DNA of 39,915 nucleotides, taken from NCBI GenBank assembly GCA_016292635.1, contig JAEDIC010000019.1, forward strand, positions 1-39,915, in the 5' to 3' direction. Each line of letters begins with the position of its first letter. Position 1 is the stretch's first letter. The notes beneath the pieces were generated by a model. The model did no database searches, was not told the DNA's origin, and saw nothing but the letters and a program-made list of their open reading frames with translations. A program made the position numbers and the translations under genes. This stretch comes from Clostridia bacterium. GTDB taxonomy: Bacteria; Bacillota; Clostridia; Christensenellales; CAG-138. Positions 1-8,281 of the stretch are shown in pieces.

Positions 1-1619
1 GCGGAAGTCCTCTTGATTACTGCGAGAGTACCCAGCATCAGCACGATGGCGATGGGCAGGCAGATCCAGGCGTTGCGGACGAAGCCGGTAATAATGTAGG
101 ATACGAAAGACACAGCGGCGGTGGCCAGGACGTAGGGCAGCTGAGTGGAAACGTGTACAACGTGGTCACACTGGCCGCCAGCAGATGCCATGATGGTGGT
201 ATCCGAAATGGGGGAGCAGTGGTCGCCGCAAACGGCGCCGGCCATGCAGGCGGATACGCAGATGATGCCCAGAGGATCGGTGAGGGGGAATACTTCCAGA
301 GTGATGGGGATCAGTATTCCGAAGGTGCCCCAGCTGGTGCCGGTTGCGAAGGACAGGAAGCAGCCTATTACAAACACGATGGCGGGCAGGAAGGACTGGA
401 AGCCGGAAGCGGAACCATGTACCAGTGCCGCAACATAGTCTCCTGCGCCAAGGGAGTCGGTCATGGCCTTCAGGGACCATGCGAAGGTGAGAATCAAGAT
501 GGCGGGAACCATTGCCTTGAAACCTTCAGGCACGCAGCCCATCAGTTCGTCAAAGCTCATGAGCTTACGGCAGAGGTAGAAGATAAGGGTGAACACCAGG
601 GCGAAAGCGGAGCCCAGCATCAGACCTACGGAAGCATCGCACCAGGAGAAGGCGGTTACGAAGTCCATGTAGCAGCCGCTGTCAACGGTGAAGAAGCCGC
701 CGGAGTACAGCATGCCAACAACGCAGCTGGCGATGAGAACAACGATGGGCAGAACCAGGTCGATAACGCGGCCGTTGGGGTTGAATTCTTCATCGGAAGC
801 GTTGGCGTAGGGGTTCTTGCCGGAGAAGAGATCGCCGTTTTCGCAGGCGTTCTTCTCGTATCTGCCCATGGGGCCGAAATCAGCTTTCATAAGCACCAGG
901 CCTATCATCATCACGATAGTGAGGATGGCGTAGAAGTTGTAGGGGATGGCGTTAATGAAAAGGGTGAGGCCGGAGCCGTCCTCAACATAGGAGGATACTG
1001 CAGCTGCCCAGGAAGAAATGGGAGCAATGATGCAGATGGGAGCGGCGGTGGCGTCTATAATGTAGGACAGCTTTGCGCGGGACACGTTGTACTTGTCGGT
1101 AAGGGGGCGCATAACAGAGCCTACGGTAAGGCAGTTAAAGTAGTCGTCGATAAAGATCAGCACGCCGAGGGCGATGGTTGCAAGCTGAGCGCCAACGCGG
1201 GTCTTGATGTTGGCCTGAGCCCAGCGGCCGAAAGCAGCGCTGCCGCCCGCACGGTTCATCAGGCAAACCAGCACGCCGAGGATGACCAGGAATATCAGTA
1301 TGCCTACGTTGTAGCTGTCGGACAATACGGATACCACGCCATCGTTGAATACGTGGATCAGGGTGCCTTCAAAGGAAAAGTCGGAATAAAGGAGACCGCC
1401 GGCAACTATGCCGATAAACAGGGAGGAATACACCTCCTTGGTTACCAGGGCAAGGGTGATGGCAATGATGGGCGGAAGCAGAGCCCAGATGGTGTTGTAA
1501 AAGCGTGAGGTCTCGGCATCCGCAGCGGGGGCGGTGGTGAGGGCTGCCACTATAAGCAGCGCCACAGCCAGTATCGCCATTACGAGGATGATTCTCGGGT
1601 TGCGTCTGGTGGTTTGCAT
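1..1619 (-). CDS. nhaC: NhaC-family Na+ antiporter, probable lysine transporter (3' end outside window)
   Basis: The reverse strand encodes a long hydrophobic protein from the ATG at 1619, preceded by an AGGAGG ribosome binding site, and is still open at base 1 after 539 codons, so the C-terminus lies outside. It has many membrane segments, an early LLPPIIAITLALVTKEVY stretch, FIDDYFNCLTVGSVMRP, and near the C-terminus GDHCSPISDTT. These are hallmarks of the NhaC branch of the ion transporter superfamily. Family members exchange Na+ for H+ or for small metabolites at the inner membrane. A lysine riboswitch sits directly upstream, and riboswitch-linked NhaC proteins (sometimes called LysW) are predicted lysine transporters, so lysine is the likely substrate. 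That step is inference; the family assignment is firm. Codon use favours ATC over ATA for isoleucine, unlike most neighbours, which suggests strong expression. Confidence 0.93.
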   Translation of the reverse strand, partial: MQTTRRNPRIILVMAILAVALLIVAALTTAPAADAETSRFYNTIWALLPPIIAITLALVTKEVYSSLFIGIVAGGLLYSDFSFEGTLIHVFNDGVVSVLSDSYNVGILIFLVILGVLVCLMNRAGGSAAFGRWAQANIKTRVGAQLATIALGVLIFIDDYFNCLTVGSVMRPLTDKYNVSRAKLSYIIDATAAPICIIAPISSWAAAVSSYVEDGSGLTLFINAIPYNFYAILTIVMMIGLVLMKADFGPMGRYEKNACENGDLFSGKNPYANASDEEFNPNGRVIDLVLPIVVLIASCVVGMLYSGGFFTVDSGCYMDFVTAFSWCDASVGLMLGSAFALVFTLIFYLCRKLMSFDELMGCVPEGFKAMVPAILILTFAWSLKAMTDSLGAGDYVAALVHGSASGFQSFLPAIVFVIGCFLSFATGTSWGTFGILIPITLEVFPLTDPLGIICVSACMAGAVCGDHCSPISDTTIMASAGGQCDHVVHVSTQLPYVLATAAVSFVSYIITGFVRNAWICLPIAIVLMLGTLAVIKRTS

Positions 1620-1643
1620 TTGGAAATTCCTCCTGAAAAAAAT

Positions 1644-1687
1644 TATAAAAAATAAGCCATGAATGCGGTGAACGCCGCAAACATGAC
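1644..1687 (-). terminator. Attenuator hairpin between lysine riboswitch and nhaC
   Basis: On the minus strand GTCATG (1687-1682) pairs with CATGGC (1661-1656), and inside it TGCGG pairs with CCGCA across a 2x2 internal loop. The stem is followed by TTATTTTTTAT. This is a typical Rho-independent terminator placed before the ribosome binding site of the antiporter gene, as expected for transcription attenuation by the riboswitch. Confidence 0.75.
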
Positions 1688-1730
1688 CACACATACATAC
1701 CCTACCAGGGGCGTATTTCAAGTATTGACC

Positions 1731-1892
1731 ATGACAGCGCTCCACTTTGTAAGTGACAGTCCGGAAGATGTTATCTGCCGACCCAGCACCGATTTCCCAG
1801 ACAGAAGACCGGCACTTCGGCGAAAAACCCTTTCAACCACGCGGTGTCTGCCGCATATTGAGGTTTACTATTGTTTTTCGCACCTCTATCAT
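1731..1892 (-). ncRNA. Lysine riboswitch (L box)
   Basis: Read on the minus strand the segment contains the L-box landmarks in order: GATAGAGGTGCGAA, then AAAGGG and CGCCGAAG, then GGTGCTGGGTCGGCAG, and finally GGACTGTCA with a short CACTT/AAGTG hairpin. The outer P1 helix pairs ATGATAG (1892-1886) with CTGTCAT (1737-1731). These match the Bacillus lysC leader element by element. The class binds free lysine and lowers expression of lysine synthesis or uptake genes. Here it controls the NhaC-type transporter, through the hairpin at 1656-1687. Confidence 0.93.
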
Positions 1893-1906
1893 TTGCTTTA
1901 CGCATT

Positions 1907-1934
1907 ATTATATGGATAAGGATTTATTTGTCAA
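1907..1934 (-). promoter_or_regulatory. Promoter of the lysine riboswitch/nhaC transcript
   Basis: On the minus strand a consensus TTGACA (1934-1929) is separated by 16 bases from a consensus TATAAT (1912-1907). Transcription would start near 1900, a few bases before P1 of the riboswitch. An A/T-rich inverted repeat lies immediately upstream (1941-1969) and could act as an UP element. Confidence 0.85.
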
Positions 1935-1940
1935 CGGTTT

Positions 1941-1969
1941 TTTCAAAAAAAGTTGATATTTTTTTGAAA
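1941..1969. repeat. A/T-tract inverted repeat between divergent promoters
   Basis: TTTCAAAAAAA (1941-1951) and TTTTTTTGAAA (1959-1969) are perfect 11-base inverted arms around a 7-base centre. The site lies just upstream of the nhaC -35 box. It may be a bent-DNA UP element or a protein site; nothing decides between them. The rest of the gap, 1970-2130, holds no gene or motif I recognise beyond a short direct repeat of GCTTGCGG at 2085 and 2104. Confidence 0.5.
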
Positions 1970-2132
1970 TGGCGCAAAAAAAGGGAAAAACAACGCGGTT
2001 TTATCAATATTACCGAGAGGGCAGGCAGCTATGTATATGTTTCAACCTAATATTATTTGCAACCGGGGAATACCTTTGGATACGGCTTGCGGACACAGGG
2101 TATGCTTGCGGCAAAAAAATACGTCTGTACTA

Positions 2133-2161
2133 TTGCCATTAAACACAAGTTATTGTATAAT
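2133..2161 (+). promoter_or_regulatory. Promoter of zapA
   Basis: TTGCCA (2133-2138) and a consensus TATAAT (2156-2161) are 17 bases apart. The start of transcription would fall near 2168, about 36 bases before the zapA start codon. Confidence 0.7.
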
Positions 2162-2203
2162 TTCCATATAAGGGAAACAATATATATTGGTGGTGCATAT
2201 TCA

Positions 2204-2518
2204 ATGGATAAGAATCGGATAACGGTATATATTGCCGGGCAGGAGCTTCGCCTGGCAGCTGACGACAGCGAGGAGTATATTCGCCGCATAGCCGGCTATG
2301 TTAATGACAAGGTGGACGAGGTTCAGGGACAGTACCCCAACCTGAGCACGGCAAACTGCCTTATTTTGGCGGCGCTGAATCTTTCCGACGAGCTCCACAA
2401 GCTTCAGGAGGATTATGATGCGCTGGATTCCCGCATATCCGAGCTGCGGGACATGCCCCGCCAATCCTCACCGGTAAAGCGGCCCTTTGAAACAATGACG
2501 TCTGCCACCGTAAAGTAA
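2204..2518 (+). CDS. zapA: Cell division protein ZapA
   Basis: A 104-residue protein beginning MDKNRITVYIAGQELRLAAD, the usual ZapA opening with a beta-strand pair, followed by a long helical region (IRRIAGYVNDKVDEVQ, then ALNLSDELHKLQEDYDAL) that forms the family's coiled-coil dimer. ZapA binds FtsZ and bundles protofilaments at the division ring. The frame is open back to 2057, but the family N-terminus and the promoter at 2133-2161 place the start at 2204. It is followed by the U32 gene and mutS2, a frequent order in Clostridia. The C-terminal 25 residues are low-complexity and probably unstructured. Confidence 0.9.
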   Translation: MDKNRITVYIAGQELRLAADDSEEYIRRIAGYVNDKVDEVQGQYPNLSTANCLILAALNLSDELHKLQEDYDALDSRISELRDMPRQSSPVKRPFETMTSATVK

Positions 2519-2535
2519 ACATATTTGATTCATAC

Positions 2536-2567
2536 ACGGCTTGGGGTGTTACCTTGGGCCGTTTTTT
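2536..2567 (+). terminator. Possible terminator or attenuator between zapA and the U32 gene
   Basis: ACGGC (2536-2540) pairs with GCCGT (2558-2562), with an inner GGT/ACC helix, followed by six T. The stem is short and interrupted, so it may be leaky and lower, rather than stop, read-through into the U32 gene, which has no clear promoter of its own. Confidence 0.4.
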
Positions 2568-2581
2568 ATGAGGAAACAGCA

Positions 2582-4657
2582 ATGATGGAGCTTCTTTCCC
2601 CGGCGGGCAGCCGGGAGGCAATGCGGGCCGCCGTACAAAACGGCGCAGACGCAGTATATATGGGAGGCAGCGCATTTAACGCAAGGCGCTTTGCCTCAAA
2701 TTTTTCTGACGATGATCTTCAGGAGGCGCTGGACTATTGCCATATCCGGGGAGCAAAGGCCTATGTTACGCTGAATATACTTACCCTTGATAAGGAGTTT
2801 TCTCAGGCGGCAAAATATGCTGCATTTTTATGCAGAGCAGGGGCCGACGCCGCCATAATACAGGATATTGGCCTTGCGGCATTCTTAAGAAAAGAAGTTC
2901 CGGATCTGCCTCTGCACGCCAGCACCCAGATGGGCATACACTCTCCCGAGGGAGCAAATGCCGCATATGCAATGGGGATGGAGCGGGCCGTGTTGTCACG
3001 GGAGGCGCCCCTTTGTGAAATAGAAAAAATTCGCGCCGCATCTCCAATAGAGCTGGAGGCATTTGCCCACGGCGCCCTGTGCATGAGCTTTTCCGGCGGG
3101 TGCCTGCTTTCCTCCATGGCGGGAGAGCGCAGCGGCAACAGGGGTACCTGCGCCCAGCCCTGCCGCAAGCTTATGGCAATAGACAGAGCGCCGGGAAAGG
3201 ACGACTACGCCCTGAGTCTTGGAGACCTATGCATGATAGAAAACCTTGCGGAAATGGAAAAAGCGGGGATATGCTGCATAAAACTTGAGGGCCGCATGAA
3301 GCGGGCGGAATATGTGGCGGTCATTACCCGGGCGTACCGTGAGGCGCTGGATGGTGCGGATAAGAATACCATCGCGCGGCATAAAAAAGATATGCTGGCT
3401 ATGTTTGACCGTGGTGGCGGATGCACCGGGTATTTCTATGGAGATGGAGTAAAAACAGGCTGGATAGCAAAGAGCGACAGCTCGAAGGAGCTCATCGCCG
3501 AGGCCGCTCGCACATACGAAAAGGACAGCAGAAGGCGCGGCGTTCGGCTTAAGCTTACAATGAAGCCGGGACAGCCCGCCATGCTTGATATAGCTTGCGG
3601 GGAAGCTTTTGTATCCGTTTCGGGGGAGCTTGTTCAGCAGGCCCAAAAACCCCAGAGCCCAGGAAGATATGCCGAGCAGGCAATTAAGCTTGGCGATACG
3701 CCTTTTTTTGCGGAAAACTGCGAAACGGATGTGGATGAATGGGCATTTTTGCCCATGAGCGCTGTGAACGCCCTGCGCCGAGACGCCGCGGAAAGGCTTG
3801 AACAAAAGCTTCTGGTGCGCCGAAACGCCAAGGATCCGGAGCCCCGTAGCATACGGAATATCCCCGCAGAGCGCGCGAATATCACCGCCATAGTGAATAC
3901 GGCGGAGCAGGCGAGGGCCGCTTTCCAAAGCGGCGCAGATGAGGTGGCGCTGGAGCCCTATGAATACACGAGGGCTGCGTTCATAGGGCTTGGGGAATAC
4001 AGAAACAAAGCAAAGCTGCTCATATCCCTGCCCCCCGTTATAATAAGCGAAGAGGAAAGGGAAAAAATAAAAAAGATATGCACATCCGGCCTTGTGGATG
4101 GCGCCGTTGCCGCAAACATAGGCCAGCTGGAGCTTATAAAAAACCTACCGCTGAAGATAGCGGGCAGCCAGATGAACACCGCCAACACCCATACCGCCGA
4201 GGCTTATCGCAATATGGGCTTCGACAGGGTCACGCTTTCGCTGGAGCTTACCCGGCCCCAGCTCAGGGATATTTCCGGAGAGGGTATCGCGGTAAGCATA
4301 TACGGCAGAACACAGCTCATGCAGCTTCGCCACTGTACAATTAAGGAACAGCGGGGCTGTCAAAACTGCAAAGGCTTTGCAGGCACTATGCATGATGAGG
4401 CGGGAAGAAAATTCCCCTTGTTCAATATCCGCCAGGCGGACGGATGTTTGCTGCGCCTTTTGAACTGTGTACCCACAGACATAACAGACCTTTATGGCGA
4501 ACTGCCAATGCCTGAGGCGGTTCAGCTTGCCTTTTATGCCGAAAGCCCGGACATGGTATCAGAGCGTGTAAAGGCCGCCGTTGCCGCCCGGGAGGGCGGC
4601 AGGGTTGCCGTTGAGGCGGGCGCTACCCGTGGCCACTGGAACAGGCCGGTGGATTAA
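2582..4657 (+). CDS. U32 family protein (RlhA-like, with C-terminal DUF3656 region)
   Basis: A 691-residue member of the U32 'peptidase' family. It opens MMELLSPAGSREAMRAAVQN, shows the TIM-barrel-like signature NGADAVYMGG, and carries the conserved cysteine cluster between residues about 165 and 200 (CMSFSGGCLLSS, then NRGTCAQPCRK). The length and the long C-terminal half match the RlhA (YdcP) group, which hydroxylates a cytidine of 23S rRNA near the peptidyl transferase centre, rather than the shorter TrhP/YrrN-O tRNA proteins. No protease activity should be assumed. Start codons at 2582 and 2585 both lie behind AGGAAA; I use 2582. It ends 21 bases before mutS2, which suggests one transcript. 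Confidence 0.85.
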   Translation: MMELLSPAGSREAMRAAVQNGADAVYMGGSAFNARRFASNFSDDDLQEALDYCHIRGAKAYVTLNILTLDKEFSQAAKYAAFLCRAGADAAIIQDIGLAAFLRKEVPDLPLHASTQMGIHSPEGANAAYAMGMERAVLSREAPLCEIEKIRAASPIELEAFAHGALCMSFSGGCLLSSMAGERSGNRGTCAQPCRKLMAIDRAPGKDDYALSLGDLCMIENLAEMEKAGICCIKLEGRMKRAEYVAVITRAYREALDGADKNTIARHKKDMLAMFDRGGGCTGYFYGDGVKTGWIAKSDSSKELIAEAARTYEKDSRRRGVRLKLTMKPGQPAMLDIACGEAFVSVSGELVQQAQKPQSPGRYAEQAIKLGDTPFFAENCETDVDEWAFLPMSAVNALRRDAAERLEQKLLVRRNAKDPEPRSIRNIPAERANITAIVNTAEQARAAFQSGADEVALEPYEYTRAAFIGLGEYRNKAKLLISLPPVIISEEEREKIKKICTSGLVDGAVAANIGQLELIKNLPLKIAGSQMNTANTHTAEAYRNMGFDRVTLSLELTRPQLRDISGEGIAVSIYGRTQLMQLRHCTIKEQRGCQNCKGFAGTMHDEAGRKFPLFNIRQADGCLLRLLNCVPTDITDLYGELPMPEAVQLAFYAESPDMVSERVKAAVAAREGGRVAVEAGATRGHWNRPVD

Positions 4658-4678
4658 CAGCTTGCTATGGAGAGATAT

Positions 4679-7036
4679 ATGCAGGACAAAGTATTGAAAA
4701 CACTTGAATACGACAAGATAGCGGAGATGCTCAAGGCAAATACGGTCACCTGCGGCGGCCATGAGCTTGCGGAAGCCATGTGTCCAAAGGGAAATTTTGA
4801 AGACGTAAAAAGCGCCCTTGCCCTTACCGCCGAGGCGGAAAGCATGTTTATCCGCATGGGCCGCTCTCCCGTGGACGCTTTTCCGGATATGCGGGAGTGC
4901 TTAAAGCGCATACACGCAGCTCTTTTCGTATCCCCCGGGGAGCTTATGGGCATTGGGAAGTGCCTTCGCGCCGCCCGCTTTGCAAAGGAATCCATACAGC
5001 GGGAGGAGGGCCATGTTCTGCTTAATAATCTTGCGGAGTACATGAGCACCCATCGTTCCGTTGAAGAAGAAATAGACCGCTGCATACTTGGCGAGGAAGA
5101 GATATTCGACGGAGCTTCCCCGGAGCTTGCCCGTATTCGCAGGGCTATGCGCCAGACAAACGAGCGGGTGAGGGAGCGTCTCGGCAGCATGATACGCTCC
5201 GCCGCCTATTCAAAATACCTTCAGGAGCCCCTTATCACCATACGAAACGGCAGATTCGTAATACCCGTTAAGCAGGAATACCGCCAGAACGTGCCGGGAT
5301 TGATACACGATCAGTCCGGCAGCGGCGCAACGCTGTTTATTGAGCCCTCGGCGGTGGTTGAGCTTGGCAATGAATACAAAAAGCTCATGGGCCAGGAGCA
5401 GGAAGAAATTGAGCGCATACTGGCCGAGCTTACTGCGCTTATTGCGCCCTATTCCGGGGATATACTGGAAAATATAAGGATAATGGGCGAGCTGGATCTG
5501 GCATTTGCCAAGGCGAAGCTTGCAAAGGATATGCGTGCTGTTGAGCCCAAGCTGAATAACAGCGGCTATATACGCATAGTTCAGGGCCGCCATCCACTGA
5601 TACCAAAGGAAACGGTGAGGCCAATAGACATATGGCTTGGGAAAGATTTCCGCACCCTCATAATCACCGGTCCAAACACCGGCGGCAAGACCGTTACCTT
5701 AAAGACCGTGGGGCTTTTTACCCTTATGGCGGAGAGCGGAATGTTCATTCCGGCGGATATAGGCAGCGAAATATCGGTTTTTGACAGCGTATATGCGGAT
5801 ATAGGCGACGAGCAGTCCATTGAGCAGTCCCTGTCCACTTTTTCCTCCCATATGACCAATATAGTAGGCATATTGGACAGGGCGGATGACCGTTCCCTCG
5901 TTCTGCTGGATGAGCTGGGTGCGGGCACCGACCCTGTGGAGGGCGCCGCCCTTGCCATGAGCATATTGGAGGAGCTTCACTCAAGAAACACCGTTACCGT
6001 AGCCACCACCCATTACAGCGAGGTAAAGGCATTTGCTCTGACCCGGGACGGTGTCGAAAACGCCTCCATGGAATTTGACGTGGATAAGCTGTGCCCCACA
6101 TACAGGCTGTTTATAGGAATACCCGGAAGGTCTAATGCATTTGAAATATCAAGGCGATTGGGCATATCCGAAAGCATAATAGAAAGCGCCCGGGGATACC
6201 TGAAGGGCGAAGATGTGCGCTTTGAGGACGTTATATCCAGCGCACAGAGCAGCTATCAGCTGGCGGAGGAAGAGCGGGCAATGGCAAAGGAAGCCCGCCG
6301 GGAGCTGGACAGGCTTCGTGCTGAGACTGAGGCGGAGAGGAAAAAGCTTTCTCAGGATAAGGCCAAGCTTCAGGCCAAGGCTAGGGAAGACGCCCGCAGG
6401 ATAGTGGACGAGACCCGCCGGGAGATGGACAGGCTGGTGGCGGATATACGCAAGCTTCGCACTGTGGATCAGCGGGCGGCGGATAGGGTGATACAGCAGT
6501 CCAGAGATTCATTGCGAAAGCGGGAGAACGACCTGGCGGAGCCCATGATACTGCCCACCGAGGATAATACAAAGCCGCCGAAAACAGTCCATCCCGGCGA
6601 CACGGTGCGCATAGTTTCGCTGGATAAAAAGGCCACCGTGCTTTCTGCGCCGGACGCAAAGGGCGAGGTGCAGGTTCAGGCAGGGGTGATGAAGGTGAAT
6701 GTAAAGCTATCCGACCTTCGCATGGCAAAGGACGACGCCCCCCGAAAAGGCGCAGGCAAAATACGCCTTGAAAAGGATCGTCAGATTGGCATGGAGCTGG
6801 ATATCAGGGGAATGCTGGTTGACGACGCAATACTTGTAGTGGACAGATATATAGACAACGCCGCCATTTCCGGCCTTAGCGAGATAAACATAATACACGG
6901 CAAGGGCACAGGCGCCCTAAGGGCGGGCATACAGGATTACCTGCGCACCAATAAGCGTATAAAGTCCTTCCGCCTCGGCAATTACGGCGAGGGAGATGCG
7001 GGCGTTACAGTGGCAACGCTGAAGCCGTTAAAGTAA
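4679..7036 (+). CDS. mutS2: Endonuclease MutS2
   Basis: A 785-residue MutS2. The start at 4679 gives MQDKVLKTLEYDKIAEML, matching the family N-terminus, and has GGAGAG four bases upstream; an in-frame ATG at 4667 lacks a binding site. The ATPase has Walker A GPNTGGKT at about residue 331 and Walker B LVLLDELGAGTDP at about 408. A charged coiled-coil follows from about 515 to 620, and a C-terminal Smr nuclease domain runs from about 705 (LDIRG, HGKGTGALR, GEGDAGVTVATL). MutS2 lacks the mismatch-recognition domain of MutS. Family members suppress recombination and, in Bacillus, act on collided ribosomes. All key motifs are intact. Confidence 0.96.
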   Translation: MQDKVLKTLEYDKIAEMLKANTVTCGGHELAEAMCPKGNFEDVKSALALTAEAESMFIRMGRSPVDAFPDMRECLKRIHAALFVSPGELMGIGKCLRAARFAKESIQREEGHVLLNNLAEYMSTHRSVEEEIDRCILGEEEIFDGASPELARIRRAMRQTNERVRERLGSMIRSAAYSKYLQEPLITIRNGRFVIPVKQEYRQNVPGLIHDQSGSGATLFIEPSAVVELGNEYKKLMGQEQEEIERILAELTALIAPYSGDILENIRIMGELDLAFAKAKLAKDMRAVEPKLNNSGYIRIVQGRHPLIPKETVRPIDIWLGKDFRTLIITGPNTGGKTVTLKTVGLFTLMAESGMFIPADIGSEISVFDSVYADIGDEQSIEQSLSTFSSHMTNIVGILDRADDRSLVLLDELGAGTDPVEGAALAMSILEELHSRNTVTVATTHYSEVKAFALTRDGVENASMEFDVDKLCPTYRLFIGIPGRSNAFEISRRLGISESIIESARGYLKGEDVRFEDVISSAQSSYQLAEEERAMAKEARRELDRLRAETEAERKKLSQDKAKLQAKAREDARRIVDETRREMDRLVADIRKLRTVDQRAADRVIQQSRDSLRKRENDLAEPMILPTEDNTKPPKTVHPGDTVRIVSLDKKATVLSAPDAKGEVQVQAGVMKVNVKLSDLRMAKDDAPRKGAGKIRLEKDRQIGMELDIRGMLVDDAILVVDRYIDNAAISGLSEINIIHGKGTGALRAGIQDYLRTNKRIKSFRLGNYGEGDAGVTVATLKPLK

Positions 7037-7106
7037 CGGGGCAGACAAAATGTCCCAAATAGCATGATTTTATTCATACCAGGTTCATATTTGGATGGTA
7101 TCATTT

Positions 7107-7538
7107 ATGATAGCAGTTTCATGGTGTCTGGCGGGCGGAAAATGCCGCTACGACGGCACGGCAAAGCCGAACGACAGGGCGATGGCCCTTGCTCAAGAAG
7201 GGGCGTTGTGCATATGCCCGGAACAGCTGGGTGGATTGTCCACGCCCCGCCAACCCTCCGAGATAGTTGGCGGAGACGGGGAGGACGTGCTTTGGGGTCG
7301 GGCCAAGGTTATGACGGCGGACGGCAGGGATGTAACGGCGGAGTATATCGCCGGGGCAGAGGAGGCCTTGCGTCTATGCAGGGAGAGGGGAGTTACCCAT
7401 GCGGTACTGAAGTCCTTCAGCCCATCCTGCGGCTGCGGCTGCATATACGACGGCAGCTTTACAGGCCGCAGAAAGCCGGGATACGGAGTGACCGCCGCAT
7501 TGTTTAAGCGAAACGGCATAACTGTTACATCCGAATGA
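7107..7538 (+). CDS. DUF523 family protein (YbbK-like)
   Basis: A 143-residue protein starting MIAVSWCLAGGKCRYDGTAK. The family pattern is a short strand, Cys-Leu-x-Gly and RYDG, then CPEQLGGLSTPR, and a cysteine-rich stretch KSFSPSCGCGCIYDG. DUF523 proteins are widespread and have no established reaction; the conserved cysteines suggest a metal or redox site. The ATG at 7107 has GGATGG eight bases upstream and gives the normal family length; the ATG at 7095 overlaps that site. Its stop codon lies 29 bases before the response regulator start, so it may share the upstream transcript. I see no terminator between mutS2 and this gene. Confidence 0.8.
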   Translation: MIAVSWCLAGGKCRYDGTAKPNDRAMALAQEGALCICPEQLGGLSTPRQPSEIVGGDGEDVLWGRAKVMTADGRDVTAEYIAGAEEALRLCRERGVTHAVLKSFSPSCGCGCIYDGSFTGRRKPGYGVTAALFKRNGITVTSE

Positions 7539-7567
7539 AATCATTTTATGAAAGCGAGAAGAAAACT

Positions 7568-8254
7568 ATGGACAGGAATACCATCCTGGTGATCGATGAT
7601 GACCGCAATATTCTGGCAATAATCGAAATGTACCTTAAAAAAGAGGGCTATAATGTAGTTACCTGCGAGCGGGGGGATACCGCCATCGAAGCCTTCCGCA
7701 ATGCGGCGCCTTCTTTGGTCGTGCTGGATGTTATGCTGCCTGGCATGGACGGCTGGGAGGTGCTTGCGAAGCTCCGTGAGGAAAGCTCCGTTCCGGTGAT
7801 AATGCTTACCGCAAAGGGAGATACCACCGACCGCGTACAGGGCCTTGATCTTGGCGCAGACGACTATATGTCAAAGCCTTTTGAAGCAAAGGAACTTATT
7901 GCACGCATAAAGGCGGTTATGCGCAGAAGCAGCGCTGCCGAGGAGGAAAAGTGCGTAAACTTCCGCAACCTTTCCGTTTCGCTGGATAATTATTCGGTTA
8001 TGCTGGACGGCAAGCAGGTTGAGATGCCTCCCAAGGAGATAGAATTGCTTTACTTTCTGGCCTCACGCCCGGGAAAGGTATTCACCCGTGAGCAGCTGCT
8101 GGAGCAGGTATGGGGATTTGATTTCTTCGGAGATTCCCGCACGGTGGACGTGCACGTTAAGCGCATAAGGGAAAAGCTTGGAGAGCGGGACGAGTGGCAG
8201 ATAAAGACCGTATGGGGCGTAGGCTATAAATTCGAGACGGAAAAGCAAAATTGA
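7568..8254 (+). CDS. OmpR/PhoB-type response regulator
   Basis: A 228-residue two-domain regulator. The receiver domain has the acidic pair in ILVIDDD, the phosphorylated aspartate at about residue 53 in LVVLDVMLPGMDG, and the conserved lysine in YMSKPFEAKELIARI. The C-terminal winged helix carries the usual RTVDVHVKRIREKLG and VWGVGYKFE. A longer reading from 7535 overlaps the previous stop codon but has no binding site and adds an untypical tail, so 7568 is chosen. The partner histidine kinase begins 27 bases downstream, and an HtrA protease follows. That order recalls CssRS-HtrA of Bacillus, which answers secretion stress; the signal here is not known. Confidence 0.93.
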   Translation: MDRNTILVIDDDRNILAIIEMYLKKEGYNVVTCERGDTAIEAFRNAAPSLVVLDVMLPGMDGWEVLAKLREESSVPVIMLTAKGDTTDRVQGLDLGADDYMSKPFEAKELIARIKAVMRRSSAAEEEKCVNFRNLSVSLDNYSVMLDGKQVEMPPKEIELLYFLASRPGKVFTREQLLEQVWGFDFFGDSRTVDVHVKRIREKLGERDEWQIKTVWGVGYKFETEKQN

Positions 8255-8281
8255 TTTTATTTTTAGGATAAGGACCTTCGG

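Noticed and set aside
153..1508. 451-codon open frame on the + strand
   Set aside because: It is antisense to the NhaC-family gene, shows no family motif and has a composition expected from the reverse of a hydrophobic protein. The minus strand has the ribosome binding site, promoter and riboswitch.
7064..7507. 147-codon frame overlapping the DUF523 gene
   Set aside because: It is the out-of-frame shadow of a gene with clear family motifs; the Arg/Gly-rich product has no support.
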